Positions 16,994 to 25,821 of a stretch of DNA of 64,000 nucleotides are shown piece after piece (position 1 is the first letter of the stretch; each line of letters opens with the position of its first letter). The notes beneath the pieces were generated by a model. It was not told where the DNA came from. It worked only from the letters and a program-made list of their open reading frames with translations, and did not search any database. Origin of the DNA: CAVYXK01 sp963708245 (lineage in GTDB: Bacteria > Pseudomonadota > Alphaproteobacteria > Acetobacterales > Acetobacteraceae); contig OY970201.1 in NCBI GenBank assembly GCA_963708245.1, positions 1,860,001 through 1,924,000 of the forward strand, written 5' to 3'. Made by a program: the position numbers and the translations under genes.

Positions 16994-17385
16994 GACGTTG
17001 CCTCCAGTTGAGTTTGGATCGTTTTTCGGGTGAGCTCGTCTTGTTGTTGGGCGTCGAGGTAGATCTCCTTGACCGCCTGAACGATCGGGCCAATGGCGCC
17101 GCTCACGATCTCATCGATCACGCCTTTCTGGCCGCTGCTCTGCGGAATGAGCGGCTGGACGCTCTGGCAGAAAGCTTCGCGTTTCTCGAACCCGCGTTGC
17201 AGCCGGTCCTCCAGGTCCGGAAGGCTGGCCGGCTGTTCCTTGCGAGCGAGCACACACGTCTCGGCCTGCGTGCGCTCCCGCGCGAGCCGCGCCACCGCTT
17301 CCTGCCAGTTGATCTCCTGCGCATGGAGTGTCGATCCAGCCACCACCACGGCAAGGAGCGGCAACCACCATCGAACCACAACCAT
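16957..17385 (-). CDS. Small secreted protein of unknown function, paired with the caspase gene
   Basis: The start ATG at 17385 (MVVVRWWLPLLAVVVAG) gives a clean signal peptide cleaved after LHA; an upstream Met at 17430 would add a non-signal leader. The mature part, about 120 residues, is helical and charged (INWQEAVARLARERTQAE, EIYLDAQQQDELTRKTI) and has two Cys. Its 3' end overlaps the start of the caspase gene by 37 bp in another frame, so the two are almost certainly co-expressed. It may be a regulator or substrate of the caspase. No family was recognised. Confidence 0.65.
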   Translation of the reverse strand: MVVVRWWLPLLAVVVAGSTLHAQEINWQEAVARLARERTQAETCVLARKEQPASLPDLEDRLQRGFEKREAFCQSVQPLIPQSSGQKGVIDEIVSGAIGPIVQAVKEIYLDAQQQDELTRKTIQTQLEATSWPVFASVTPSS

Positions 17386-17550
17386 CGCGCTTCTCCCGAA
17401 CGTGACGCCCGGCCAAACCGCTTGAGGCAATAACGAATCGTATCAGGCGGGGGACTGGTGGCGCCAGCACATTCTTTCAGCAATGCGTCGCCGGGGGCCG
17501 CGGAGAAATGCGTCAGGCCGCTTGCGATCAGAACGACCGATCCGCACAAC

Positions 17551-17925
17551 TCAAACGTCCGCCTCGTCCTCCGGCAACTCCACGCCGGCCTACAGTTCGG
17601 CCAGCGGCAGCTCGATCCCGATCTCCGGCATTGGCAGAACGGTTTCTCCGGTCACCACATGCCCGACCCAATCGTCCGCCTCCCGCGAGAACACCATCGC
17701 CGCCATCCGGGTCTGTTCGAGCATCACATATCGTTGGATCGACGCCGTCGCACGATACTCGTTGTTCTTGCTGATACGATCCGTGCCGACGGTACCAGGA
17801 GAAAATGACCTCGAACACCACTACGGGATCGGGCACGATATCGGCATCGCCGGCAACAGGCGAGCACGTTACCGTCGCATCGGGATAGCGGATACGATCG
17901 GCCACCTCGATCTTTTAGGGGGACG
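17551..17925 (-). pseudogene. Uma2-family (DUF820) endonuclease-like pseudogene
   Basis: On the minus strand the family core RYPDATVTCSPVAGDADIV and DPVVVFEV is readable, then the frame shifts near 17800-17806 and continues as SPGTVGTDRISKNNEYRA and YVMLEQTRMAAMVFSREADD. An in-frame TAG at 17590-17592 replaces the usual Tyr before AGVELPEDEADV. The upstream half is further scrambled (stop at about 17918). One frameshift and at least one nonsense codon make it non-functional. Uma2 proteins form large, often decaying families in such genomes. Confidence 0.75.
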
Positions 17926-18041
17926 CACTTATACCAGGCGCCTTTGATGTTGACCCTTGCACGGCGAAAGGCGGCGGAATGCGCTTCGCTTTTCCGCCCT
18001 ACCGAAGCGCATGGCGAGTCAGCCGCAAGGGGCGGTTGGTA

Positions 18042-18266
18042 TTATTCGCAATGACATCTGACCTTCCATTCCGGCCCCTCCGGCTCACCCAGCTCGACAA
18101 GCAGCAACTCGATCCCGCGCTGGCTTAGCGCGGCATCGGGCGCTGCGTTCCCGACCACACCCGAAAGGTCGCGCTGCCCTACCACAAGCACTCTACCGCG
18201 GCACACCGCATCGAGATCATGTCGGCGGCTGAAAAGACTGGTGCCGCCGTACTGCCACGCGCTACT
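18042..18266 (-). pseudogene. C-terminal remnant of an unidentified protein
   Basis: An open frame without a start reads WQYGGTSLFSRRHDLDAVC, then GRVLVVGQRDLSGVVG and ends RCHCE before TAA at 18042-18044. It looks like the C-terminal 73 residues of a larger protein whose 5' part is gone (an in-frame TGA closes it upstream). The family was not recognised. Its 5' edge overlaps the region directly upstream of the MFS gene on the other strand. Confidence 0.4.
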
Positions 18267-18345
18267 ATTGATTCAGCGAATGCGCCCCGATGCGACTCCC
18301 CCAAGCCGAGAGGCGGAACTGCCCAGCACGGCCGCGATCCGGGCC

Positions 18346-19620
18346 ATGCCTCCAACGATTTTGCCCGCGCCCGTTCAACGACGGCTTTTCTTGTTTCTAG
18401 GTGTCCTGGTCGTGCTGGCAGCCGCCGGCTCTCCGGCCGGGGGGCTGTTCGAGATTGCGCTCAGCCTGCTTCTGAAGAACAAGCTGCAGTTGAGCGCGAG
18501 CGAGGTGTCCAACTTCCGAGCACTGGCCGCAATCCCGATCTACCTGTCGGCCCTCTTTGGGTTCGTCCGCGACATTTGGAACCCCTTCGGCATGCGGGAT
18601 CGCGGGCTTATCCTGCTGTTCGGGACTCTCACTGTCGCACTCTACATTCTTCTCGCGCTCCTTCCGGTGACCTATGCGACGCTCCTCGGCGCGATTCTGC
18701 TGCTGAGAGTTTCATTCCGCCTCGTGTCAAGTGCCGAGAACGGCCTGCTAGCGACACTGGGGCAACAGCACACAATGGCTGGCCAGATCAGCGCGTTGTG
18801 GAACGTCGTCTTATCCGCGATCGGCGTGGCGAGCCCTCTCCTCGGCGGCAAGCTCAGCGATCTGCTCGAGGCCGAAGGTGGTGGCAGTGCCTTCCATATT
18901 CTGTTCCTTGTGTGCGCCGCCTTCGTGGCAGGGGTGGTCTTGTACGGGTGGTGGAGGCCTAGCGTCGTGTTCGACAACATTCATTATGCCAATCGCCGGG
19001 GACGCGACCATCCCACCCAGGATCTTCGAAGGCTGGCGAAATACTGGCCTGTTTACCCGGCTCTGCTGATCTGGCTGTTGTGGAACTTCGCTCCGGGCAC
19101 GGACACACCGCTCCTCTACTACCTTCAGAGGACGTTCCACGCGACGGATACCCAATGGGGTGAATGGAACGCGATCTCCTCGGCGTCCTTCATCCCGACA
19201 TTCCTCGCATTCGGCTTTCTCTGCACGAGTGTCCCGCTGCGCAAGCTTCTGGTGTGGGGAACAGTGATTGGCGTCCCGCAGATGGTTCCCCTGCTCCTCA
19301 TCCATTCGGTGAATGAGGCTCTCATTGCGGCGGTGGCCATCGGCCTCATGGGAGGTGTCGCCACGGCGGCCTACATGGCCCTGATCATTCGCTCATGCCC
19401 GCCGGGGCTGCAGGGAACGGTCCTGATGATGTCCGGAGCGCTCGCAGTCGCCGCTGTGCGCCTCGGCGATATCCTGGGAACGCGTTTGTACGACAATTTC
19501 GGCGGCTTCCAGACCTGTGTGATCGCGATCACCGTCGTCTACGCCCTTATCCTCCCGACCCTCCTGCTGGTTCCACGAGAGCTGATCTCCACCGCGGACG
19601 GCGAGCCCCACTTAGGATAG
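18346..19620 (+). CDS. MFS transporter (BT1/pteridine-transporter-like)
   Basis: The protein has about 424 residues and 12 predicted membrane helices. PIYLSALFGFVRDIWNPFGMRDRG resembles the helix 2-3 loop of BT1-type carriers, and LLWNFAPGTDTPLLYYLQ opens the second half. The ATG at 18346 is preferred because earlier in-frame Met codons (from 18241) would code a polar, non-conserved leader overlapping a decayed gene on the other strand. The substrate is unknown; relatives carry folate, pteridines or other anions. It stands alone, with the TPP-enzyme gene converging from the right. Confidence 0.8.
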   Translation: MPPTILPAPVQRRLFLFLGVLVVLAAAGSPAGGLFEIALSLLLKNKLQLSASEVSNFRALAAIPIYLSALFGFVRDIWNPFGMRDRGLILLFGTLTVALYILLALLPVTYATLLGAILLLRVSFRLVSSAENGLLATLGQQHTMAGQISALWNVVLSAIGVASPLLGGKLSDLLEAEGGGSAFHILFLVCAAFVAGVVLYGWWRPSVVFDNIHYANRRGRDHPTQDLRRLAKYWPVYPALLIWLLWNFAPGTDTPLLYYLQRTFHATDTQWGEWNAISSASFIPTFLAFGFLCTSVPLRKLLVWGTVIGVPQMVPLLLIHSVNEALIAAVAIGLMGGVATAAYMALIIRSCPPGLQGTVLMMSGALAVAAVRLGDILGTRLYDNFGGFQTCVIAITVVYALILPTLLLVPRELISTADGEPHLG

Positions 19621-19701
19621 CAGGTCACGCGTTGCTACCGCGGACGGGTGCAACGACGAAAAGCAGAAACGCTTCGGCCCCGACCAGCCGCTAGATGTGC
19701 A

Positions 19702-21240
19702 TCACACCACTAGCTCGATCAGGAACGGCCCCCGCCGATGCACCGAGCCCCCGAACAGGTCGGCGAACGCCTCGCAGCTCTCGGCCCGCGCCGCCTCCAC
19801 CCCCATGGCCTGCGCCAAGCCCACCCAGTTCAGGTCCGGGTTGCCCAGGTCCAACATATCCAGCGCCGTCCGCCCGGGATTGGCCCCGACATTCGCCAGC
19901 TCCCCCAGCAGGATCGCGTATTTCCGGTTGGAGAAGATCACCGTCGTCACGTCCAGCCGTTCGCGCGCCTGCGTCCATAGCGCCTGCAGCGTGTACATCG
20001 CCGAGCCGTCGGCCTCCAGGTTCACTACTCGCCGGCCCGGTGCTCCCATCGCCGCGCCGGTGGCCAAAGGCGGTCCGCCGCCGATCGCACCTCCTGTCAC
20101 CTGCAACCAATCGTGCGGCGACGCGACATACGTCGCCGGGAAGAAGCCGCGCCCGAAGGTCACCGCCTCATCCGCCACCACTGCCTGCTCTGGCAAAATC
20201 GCGGCCAGGGTGCGAGCCACACTCTCCGGCGTCAGCGCCCCCCGTGCCGGCTCGGGCGGAGGCTCCGCATCCGGCACGGTTACCGCGGGCGCGCCGAGTT
20301 CATCGGCCAGCCTCGCCAGTGCATCGGCCGGGTCCTGTTCGGGCCGGGCGAGCACATGAAGCTCGGTCTCGGGTGCCACTGGTGTCCCCGGCTTGCCGGG
20401 ATAAGCGAAGAAGATCACTGGCTTGCGGGCGCCGACCAGGATCAGGTGCCGGAATCCGGCCAGCGCCGCCACCGCCTGATCCACCGGATAGGGGATGCGG
20501 TTAATCGGCACCCGCCCTTGTCCACGGGCGATCCGCGCGTTCGAGCCCATCGCTATCAGCGTCGCGCCAGTATGCGCCGCCAGCCGATGCGCCGTCTCCA
20601 GTGCCTCCGCCCGCAATGCATCGCCGCCCAGCAGGATCAGCGTCTTCTCTCCCCGCCTCAGCACGCGCGCTGCCACTGCTACTTGATGCGGATCGGCCAC
20701 CGGCCGATCCGGAGGGTCAAGTTTCTCCGCAACTATCCCGCCCTCGGTCCAGGCGGTGTCGGCGGGCAGGATCAGGGTCGCGATCTGGCCAGGCGCCGTG
20801 CGTGCCGCCTGCACTGCCGCCGCCGCGTCGCGCCCCACCGTGGCGGCATCCGTCGCCGTTCGGACCCAGGCGGAAACCGGCCGCGCCAAGCCCTCGGTAT
20901 CGGCGGTTAGCGGCGCGTCCAGCGGCCGGTGATACGTTGCCTGATCGCCCACGATGTTTACGATCTGGCTGGACGCACGCCGCGCGTTGTGCAGGTTCGC
21001 CAGCCCGTTCGCCATCCCCGGCCCGCAGTGCAGCAGCGTCGCCGCCGGCTTGCCCGCCATCCGGCCATAGCCGTCCGCCGCCCCGGTCACCACGCCCTCG
21101 AACAGTCCCAACACGCACCGCATGCCGGGGATGCGGTCCAATGCGGCAACGAAATGCATCTCCGAGGTGCCGGGATTGGCGAAACAGGTATCGACGCCGC
21201 TGGCCAGCAGCGTGTGGACGAGGGATTCGGCGCCGTTCAT
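19702..21240 (-). CDS. TPP-dependent acetolactate-synthase-like/benzoylformate-decarboxylase-like enzyme
   Basis: The protein has 512 residues in the three-domain TPP-enzyme fold. The catalytic Glu lies in VLGLFEGVVTGAADGYGRM; the middle domain starts near RPVADPHQVAVAARVL; the cofactor-binding region is NLEADGSAMYTLQALWT, which has EADGS where classical enzymes have GDGS, followed by Asn in VIFSNRKYAIL. It is shorter than IlvB and lacks a neighbouring small subunit, so it is probably a decarboxylase or lyase rather than biosynthetic acetolactate synthase. A near-identical N-terminal quarter of this gene is repeated at 25311-25724. IS5 copy B lies about 300 bp upstream. Confidence 0.85.
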   Translation of the reverse strand: MNGAESLVHTLLASGVDTCFANPGTSEMHFVAALDRIPGMRCVLGLFEGVVTGAADGYGRMAGKPAATLLHCGPGMANGLANLHNARRASSQIVNIVGDQATYHRPLDAPLTADTEGLARPVSAWVRTATDAATVGRDAAAAVQAARTAPGQIATLILPADTAWTEGGIVAEKLDPPDRPVADPHQVAVAARVLRRGEKTLILLGGDALRAEALETAHRLAAHTGATLIAMGSNARIARGQGRVPINRIPYPVDQAVAALAGFRHLILVGARKPVIFFAYPGKPGTPVAPETELHVLARPEQDPADALARLADELGAPAVTVPDAEPPPEPARGALTPESVARTLAAILPEQAVVADEAVTFGRGFFPATYVASPHDWLQVTGGAIGGGPPLATGAAMGAPGRRVVNLEADGSAMYTLQALWTQARERLDVTTVIFSNRKYAILLGELANVGANPGRTALDMLDLGNPDLNWVGLAQAMGVEAARAESCEAFADLFGGSVHRRGPFLIELVV

Positions 21241-21547
21241 CTGTTCCGGTGCTCCGATGGGGTGGCGAGCGACAGACTGCCTGGGCGCAGCCCCGCCGAC
21301 AATCGCCCGCGGGGTCGTGCGTCAGCTTGATACACTGGGTGAGAAGCCAACATTTGGCGGCCTGCGAACCAACAGCTGGTATTGACCCGTGTCAGCCAGT
21401 GGACGGCCAATGGGCCGATCCCTGAAGCGGACGTTCAGCGCTGTGGGGCGCCAGCCGCTTCGCGCCCAACCCGGTCGTTCAGCCGGTACGGTTCGCTTCT
21501 CGAGAGCGGCCATAGACCCTTGGCGCTGCGTACGGCTTTTGGCCTTA
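21241..21547. other. Upstream region of the TPP gene, up to IS5 copy B
   Basis: This 307-bp stretch has no gene. Its first roughly 70 bp resemble the stretch following the truncated TPP copy at 25725, so the duplication included upstream, probably promoter, sequence. It ends with the TTA target duplication (21545-21547) of the IS. Confidence 0.5.
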
Positions 21548-21618
21548 GTGTCCGTCCGGGAACAAATTGAGTCTTTAGAATCGCTTAGCGGGTCACCCTT
21601 GAAGCCATTGAATCGCCT

Positions 21619-22143
21619 GTGATTCTCTCTCCCCCGAGCATCGATTCGGGGGACTGGATGTGGACCAAGGAGAACCGGACGCGGTACGACCGCACCCGAC
21701 TGCGCTATGAGAGCGATCTGACTGATGCCGAATGGGCCGAGGTGGAACCATTGATCCCCCCGGCCAAGCCGGGCGGCAACAAGCGGAGCGTTGATATCCG
21801 CCAGGTGGTGAACGGCGTGATGTATGTGCTGAGCACCGGCTGCCAATGGCGGGCGATCCCCAAGGACCTGCCGCCGCGGAGCACAGTGCACGACTATCTG
21901 GAACGATGGACCTGGGACGGCACGCTGGAGCGACTGCATCACGCATTGTATGTGAAATGTCGTGAGCAGGCCTCGCGAGAGGCCAGCCCGACCGCCGCGG
22001 TGATTGATGCGCAGAGCGTGAAGAGCGCCGAAAAAGGGGGGCCTCGATCGATCCGCATGGGTATGATGCGGGGAAGAAGATCAAGGGCAAGAAGCGGCAC
22101 GTCCTGCTCGATACCCAGGGTTTGCTGCTACAGGCCATCGTGA
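21619..22143 (+). CDS. IS5-family transposase, N-terminal frame (orfA), copy B
   Basis: Same N-terminal transposase domain as copy A (YESDLTDAEWAEVEPLIPP, AAVIDAQSVKSAEKGG). A -1 slip on A5G6 at 22031-22041 joins it to the second frame. It differs from copy A by single substitutions, for example Gly for Glu near the start. Confidence 0.88.
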   Translation: MILSPPSIDSGDWMWTKENRTRYDRTRLRYESDLTDAEWAEVEPLIPPAKPGGNKRSVDIRQVVNGVMYVLSTGCQWRAIPKDLPPRSTVHDYLERWTWDGTLERLHHALYVKCREQASREASPTAAVIDAQSVKSAEKGGPRSIRMGMMRGRRSRARSGTSCSIPRVCCYRPS

Positions 22144-22493
22144 CGGCGGCGGACATCCAGGATCGCGATGGCGGCGCCATGCTGCTGGCGACGCTGTTCG
22201 GGATGTTTCCGTTCCTGCTGAAGCTTTATGCCGATGGCGGCTATCAGGGGCGGCGATTCCAGGAGGCGTTGAAGCGTGTCGTGTCGCAGGCCGAGGTGGA
22301 GATCGTCAAACGATCTGACCAGGCCAAGGGCTTTGTCGTGCTACCAAAGCGATGGGTGGTCGAACGCACGCTGGCGTGGCTCAACCGATGTCGTCGACTG
22401 GGTAAGGATTGGGAAAATCTCAATGTGAAGGCGCGTGCCTTTCTGTTGCTCGCTTCCATCCGTCTCATGGTCAGACGGCTATGCAGGAACTAG
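22122..22493 (+). CDS. IS5-family transposase, C-terminal frame (orfB), copy B
   Basis: The second catalytic Asp (KLYADGGYQGRRF) and Glu (VVERTLAWLNRC) of the DDE triad are present. The 123 residues match copy A. Expressed as the C-terminal part of a frameshift fusion. Confidence 0.88.
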   Translation: MLLQAIVTAADIQDRDGGAMLLATLFGMFPFLLKLYADGGYQGRRFQEALKRVVSQAEVEIVKRSDQAKGFVVLPKRWVVERTLAWLNRCRRLGKDWENLNVKARAFLLLASIRLMVRRLCRN

Positions 22494-22711
22494 CAATGTT
22501 CCCGGACAGACTCTTAGAGGTGGTCGAGCGCAAGGTGGAAAAATCATAATGCGAGCATACTAAGCCGGACTGCCGGTGAGGAGACCGGGCCTCCGCGCGT
22601 GCACTGCTGCACTTTGCCTCCGATTGGGCGGTATGACTGGGATAGCAATCTGAATGCATTATCTCGGTCGGTGGGATAGGATGCTGCCCACAAAAAGGGA
22701 AGAAGGCTGCC

Positions 22712-24295
22712 ATGAAGCGGCGGACAATTTTTCGCCTGGGTGGTGCCGCCGCGGTTGCGGCGGCGTTGCCACGAGTCGCCATCGGTCAATCGACCGCGGC
22801 AACCACATTGAAATTCGTACCGCAGGAAAATCTGACGTCGCTCGACCCGATCTGGACGACCGCCTCGGTGACGGCGAACCACGGCTACGCGGTCTACGAC
22901 ACGCTGTTCGCGGTGAACGCGAAGCTGGAGCCGAAGCCGCAGATGGCCGAAGGCTATACCGTGTCCGACGACGGCCGCGTCTACATGATCACGCTACGCG
23001 AGGGGCTGAAATTCCACGACGGCGAGCCAGTGCGCGCGCAGGACTGCGCGCCGAGCCTGGCGCGGTGGGCGGCGCGGGACACAATGGGCCAGACATTCGC
23101 GACGTTTGTCGATAGTTGGGGCGTGCAGGACGATCGTACCGTCAAGATAACGCTGAAATCACCGTTCCCCTTGCTGATCGACGCCCTAGCGAAGCCGGAG
23201 GAAAACGAACCCTTCATCATGCCGGAGCGCGTCGCCAGGACCGATCCGATGCAGCAAATCAAGGAGACTGTCGGCTCTGGCCCGTTCCGGTTCCTGTCGA
23301 ACGAATTCGTTTCCGGCAGCGCGGCCGCTTACGCGAAGTTCGACGGCTATGTGCCACGGCAGGAGCCGCCGGATCGGGCCTCCGGTGGCAAGGTCGCCAC
23401 CTTTAGACGCATCGAATGGCACATCATTCCGGACGCCGCCACTGCGTCGGCGGCGCTGCAAGCAAATGAGGTCGACTGGTGGGAGCGGGTGGAACCCGAT
23501 CTCGTGCCGCTGCTGAAGCGCAATAAGAAGCTGACGCTGGGACTGGCCAATCCCACTGGCTATCTTGGCGTCAAGCGGTTCAATCACTTGAACCCGCCAT
23601 TCAACGACGTACAAATCCGCCGTGCGGTCCTGGTCGCGGTTAACCAGGACGACTACATGCGCGCCGTGACCGGCGGCGACACCACCGCCTACCAGGAATG
23701 CAAGGCGCTATTCCCCTGCGGCACGCCGTTCGGCACCCAGATCGGTGCCTCAGCGATGCAGGGCGACCTGAACGCGGGCAGGAGGCTGCTTAAGGAAACC
23801 GGCTATGCCGGCCAGAAGGTGGTGATCGTCAACCCGACCGACAACGTCATCGGCCCGTGCGGCGAGGTGACCTATGACGTTCTAAAGAAGCTCGGCATGA
23901 ACGTCGACTTGCAGGAAACCGACTGGGGTACGGTGCTGCAGCGCCGGAACAGCCGCAAGCCGGTGGACGTCGGCGGATGGTCGATCTTCCATACCATTTG
24001 GCCGAGCGATGCCATCTACACACCGGTTACGTCTGCGATCCTGCGCGGTCAGGGCGATAAAGGCTGGCCCGGTTGGTTCGCCAGCGAGAAGATCGAGCAG
24101 CTCAACACCGATTTCGTCACGGCTACGGATCAGGCTGCGCGGCTGAAAATTACCGATGCTATTCAGCGGGAGGCGTTCGCGCAGGTGCCCACGATACCGC
24201 TAGGTCAGTTCTATATTCGCTCGGCCTACCGCTCGGATCTGAAAAACATGGTAGAGGGTCAGGCACCGTTCTTCTGGAGCGTGCGGCGCGCCTAA
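22712..24295 (+). CDS. ABC transporter substrate-binding protein, family 5 (peptide/nickel/opine type)
   Basis: The 527-residue protein has a twin-arginine-like signal (MKRRTIFRLGGAAAVAAALP) and the family-5 fold: LTSLDPIWTTASVTANHGYAVYD, then FHDGEPVRAQDCAPSLARW, ETVGSGPFRF and NDVQIRRAVLVAVNQDDY. The site GGGAAGAAGG sits nine bases upstream of the ATG. Family members deliver peptides, opines or glutathione to Dpp/Opp-type permeases. No permease or ATPase genes follow, so it is an orphan here. It lies directly after IS5 copy B, which may have separated it from its operon or promoter. Confidence 0.9.
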   Translation: MKRRTIFRLGGAAAVAAALPRVAIGQSTAATTLKFVPQENLTSLDPIWTTASVTANHGYAVYDTLFAVNAKLEPKPQMAEGYTVSDDGRVYMITLREGLKFHDGEPVRAQDCAPSLARWAARDTMGQTFATFVDSWGVQDDRTVKITLKSPFPLLIDALAKPEENEPFIMPERVARTDPMQQIKETVGSGPFRFLSNEFVSGSAAAYAKFDGYVPRQEPPDRASGGKVATFRRIEWHIIPDAATASAALQANEVDWWERVEPDLVPLLKRNKKLTLGLANPTGYLGVKRFNHLNPPFNDVQIRRAVLVAVNQDDYMRAVTGGDTTAYQECKALFPCGTPFGTQIGASAMQGDLNAGRRLLKETGYAGQKVVIVNPTDNVIGPCGEVTYDVLKKLGMNVDLQETDWGTVLQRRNSRKPVDVGGWSIFHTIWPSDAIYTPVTSAILRGQGDKGWPGWFASEKIEQLNTDFVTATDQAARLKITDAIQREAFAQVPTIPLGQFYIRSAYRSDLKNMVEGQAPFFWSVRRA

Positions 24296-24880
24296 GCGGG
24301 CGGAAAACCGCGCCCTCATCAAAGACATATGCCTGCACGAGCAGCGTCTGATTTTCCAACGAGATGTCTGCGGTCGATTTGTAGCAGCATCACTTGGAGC
24401 GGACGCGAATGTCGGCTCGGGCGTCCCAAAGGTTAGAAGCAGACAGGCAGCTCCGGCCACACCAAGCCACCAGACGAATGTCCGATTTTCTGATCAGTTC
24501 CCCAGAAGCGGACCGACCGGAGTCCACCATCTCGGCCGCTTGCCACGATCGTCGTGAAGCGCAGCTTGGGTGTGAACCGATCATTCGCCGACGGCAAGTC
24601 TCGAAACATGCCTCGAGTCAGACCAACACCAACGTCAGTTTGGTATCAGCGAAGCCGCCCAATCGGCATGATGGCCTCGGTATCGCAGTTCTGCCGGATG
24701 GTCCTTCCAGCCAGGCTGTGCCATCCCGTCCTCGGGACACAGGAGCCCGCAAGTGCGGACTGGCCGACACTCACAGAACTGGTTCGTCCCGCTGACGCGC
24801 GTGCAGACGCGGCCGATACCTTGCCGCCGTCCACGGTTCTGGATTGAGTAGGCTGCAGCGATACCCAGGATCCGAGGCGG
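24296..24880. other. Intergenic stretch without a convincing gene
   Basis: Plus-strand frames such as 24394-24795 are rich in Arg/Ser/Pro with no domain or ribosome binding site, and are probably non-coding. No tRNA, terminator or repeat was recognised beyond short GC-rich patches. Confidence 0.45.
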
Positions 24881-25282
24881 ATGAACGACCGCGAGCACGA
24901 GCCGCCAAGCCTCGATCAGCTTGCCGCGATGGCAGAGCGGGCGCTTGCCACAATACCTCCGACCTTGGCAGCGCACATCGACAATGTGAGCTTCGTGATA
25001 CAGGACTGGCCGGAAGATGAGACGCTGAAACGGCTTGGCATCCGCAGCCGGTTGCGATTGCTTGGCCTCTATCGCGGCACGCCGCTGATCGAGCGCAGTG
25101 TCTGGCAGATTGCGCGATTTCCGGACCGCATCTTTCTCTACCGCCAGCCGATCATCGAGCACGCGAGGCGGACCGGCATCGACCTCCGGCATCTGGTTCG
25201 CCATGTGCTGATCCATGAGATCGCCCATCACTTTGGCTACAGCGATGCCGACATCGCCGCACTGGAGGCGGAACCGGATTAG
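24881..25282 (+). CDS. Zincin-like metallopeptidase family protein
   Basis: The 133-residue protein has the HExxH zinc motif VLIHEIAHHFGYSDADI near its C-terminus and the conserved FVIQDWPEDETL and LLGLYRGTPLIER segments of the small proteobacterial metallopeptidase family (PF06262). These proteins are cytosolic, single-domain and of unknown substrate. The ATG at 24881 gives the usual family length. It is followed after 28 bp by the truncated TPP-gene copy on the other strand. Confidence 0.88.
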   Translation: MNDREHEPPSLDQLAAMAERALATIPPTLAAHIDNVSFVIQDWPEDETLKRLGIRSRLRLLGLYRGTPLIERSVWQIARFPDRIFLYRQPIIEHARRTGIDLRHLVRHVLIHEIAHHFGYSDADIAALEAEPD

Positions 25283-25310
25283 TAGCAGACTGTGCCCGGC
25301 GAAGCCCGGG

Positions 25311-25724
25311 TCATTGGACCATCGCGACGGCATCCGTCGCCGTCCGCACCCAGGCCGAGACCGGCCCCGCCCAGCCCTCGGTATCGGCGATCAGCGGCGC
25401 ATCCAGCGGCCGGTGATACGTCGCTTGGTCGCCGACGATGTTCACGATTCGGCTGGACGCACGCCGCGCGTTGTGCAGGTTCGCCAGCCCGTTCGCCATC
25501 CCCGGCCCGCAATGCAGCAGCGTCGCCGCCGGCCTGCCGGCCACCCGCCCGTAGCCGTCCGCCGCCCCCGTCACCACGCCCTCGAACAGTCCCAACACAC
25601 AGCGCATGCCGGGGATCGGGTCGAGCGCGGCCACGAAATGCATCTCCGAGGTGCCGGGATTGGCGAAACACGTATCAACGCCGCTGGCCAGCAACGTGTG
25701 AACAAGGGATTCGGCGCCGTTCAT
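25311..25724 (-). pseudogene. Truncated duplicate of the TPP-enzyme gene (N-terminal quarter)
   Basis: The first about 127 residues match the intact enzyme at 19702-21240 with only about eight substitutions (for example Met to Val in GRVAGRP, Gln to Arg before IVNIVGD). After SAWVRTATDA the match stops abruptly and the frame ends ten bases later. The middle and cofactor-binding domains are absent, so it cannot be an active enzyme. The similarity extends upstream of the start codon. This is a partial segmental duplication with the break at about 25325. Confidence 0.85.
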
Positions 25725-25821
25725 CTGTCAGGTGGTCCGATCGGATGGGGAACGCCAGACTGCCCGCGCCCAGCCCGCGCGACAATCGCCGCGCCGTGCC
25801 CGCCTCCGGCGAAAGCCGGTC

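Larger units (their letters stand above)
21548..22513 (+). mobile_element. IS5-family insertion sequence, copy B, 966 bp
   Basis: Same element as at 50-1015 but in the opposite orientation, with the same 16-bp terminal repeats and its own TTA duplication (21545-21547, 22514-22516). Different target duplications at the two copies show two independent insertions. The two transposase frames are joined at the A5G6 run at 22031-22041. Confidence 0.93.

Noticed and set aside
47..22516. Composite transposon formed by the two IS5 copies
   Set aside because: Each copy has its own, different 3-bp duplication (TCA, TTA) on both sides; a composite unit would share outer duplications.
24394..24795. 133-codon plus-strand frame in the spacer after the family-5 binding protein
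   Set aside because: Sequence is biased toward Arg/Ser/Pro, without start signal or recognisable domain.
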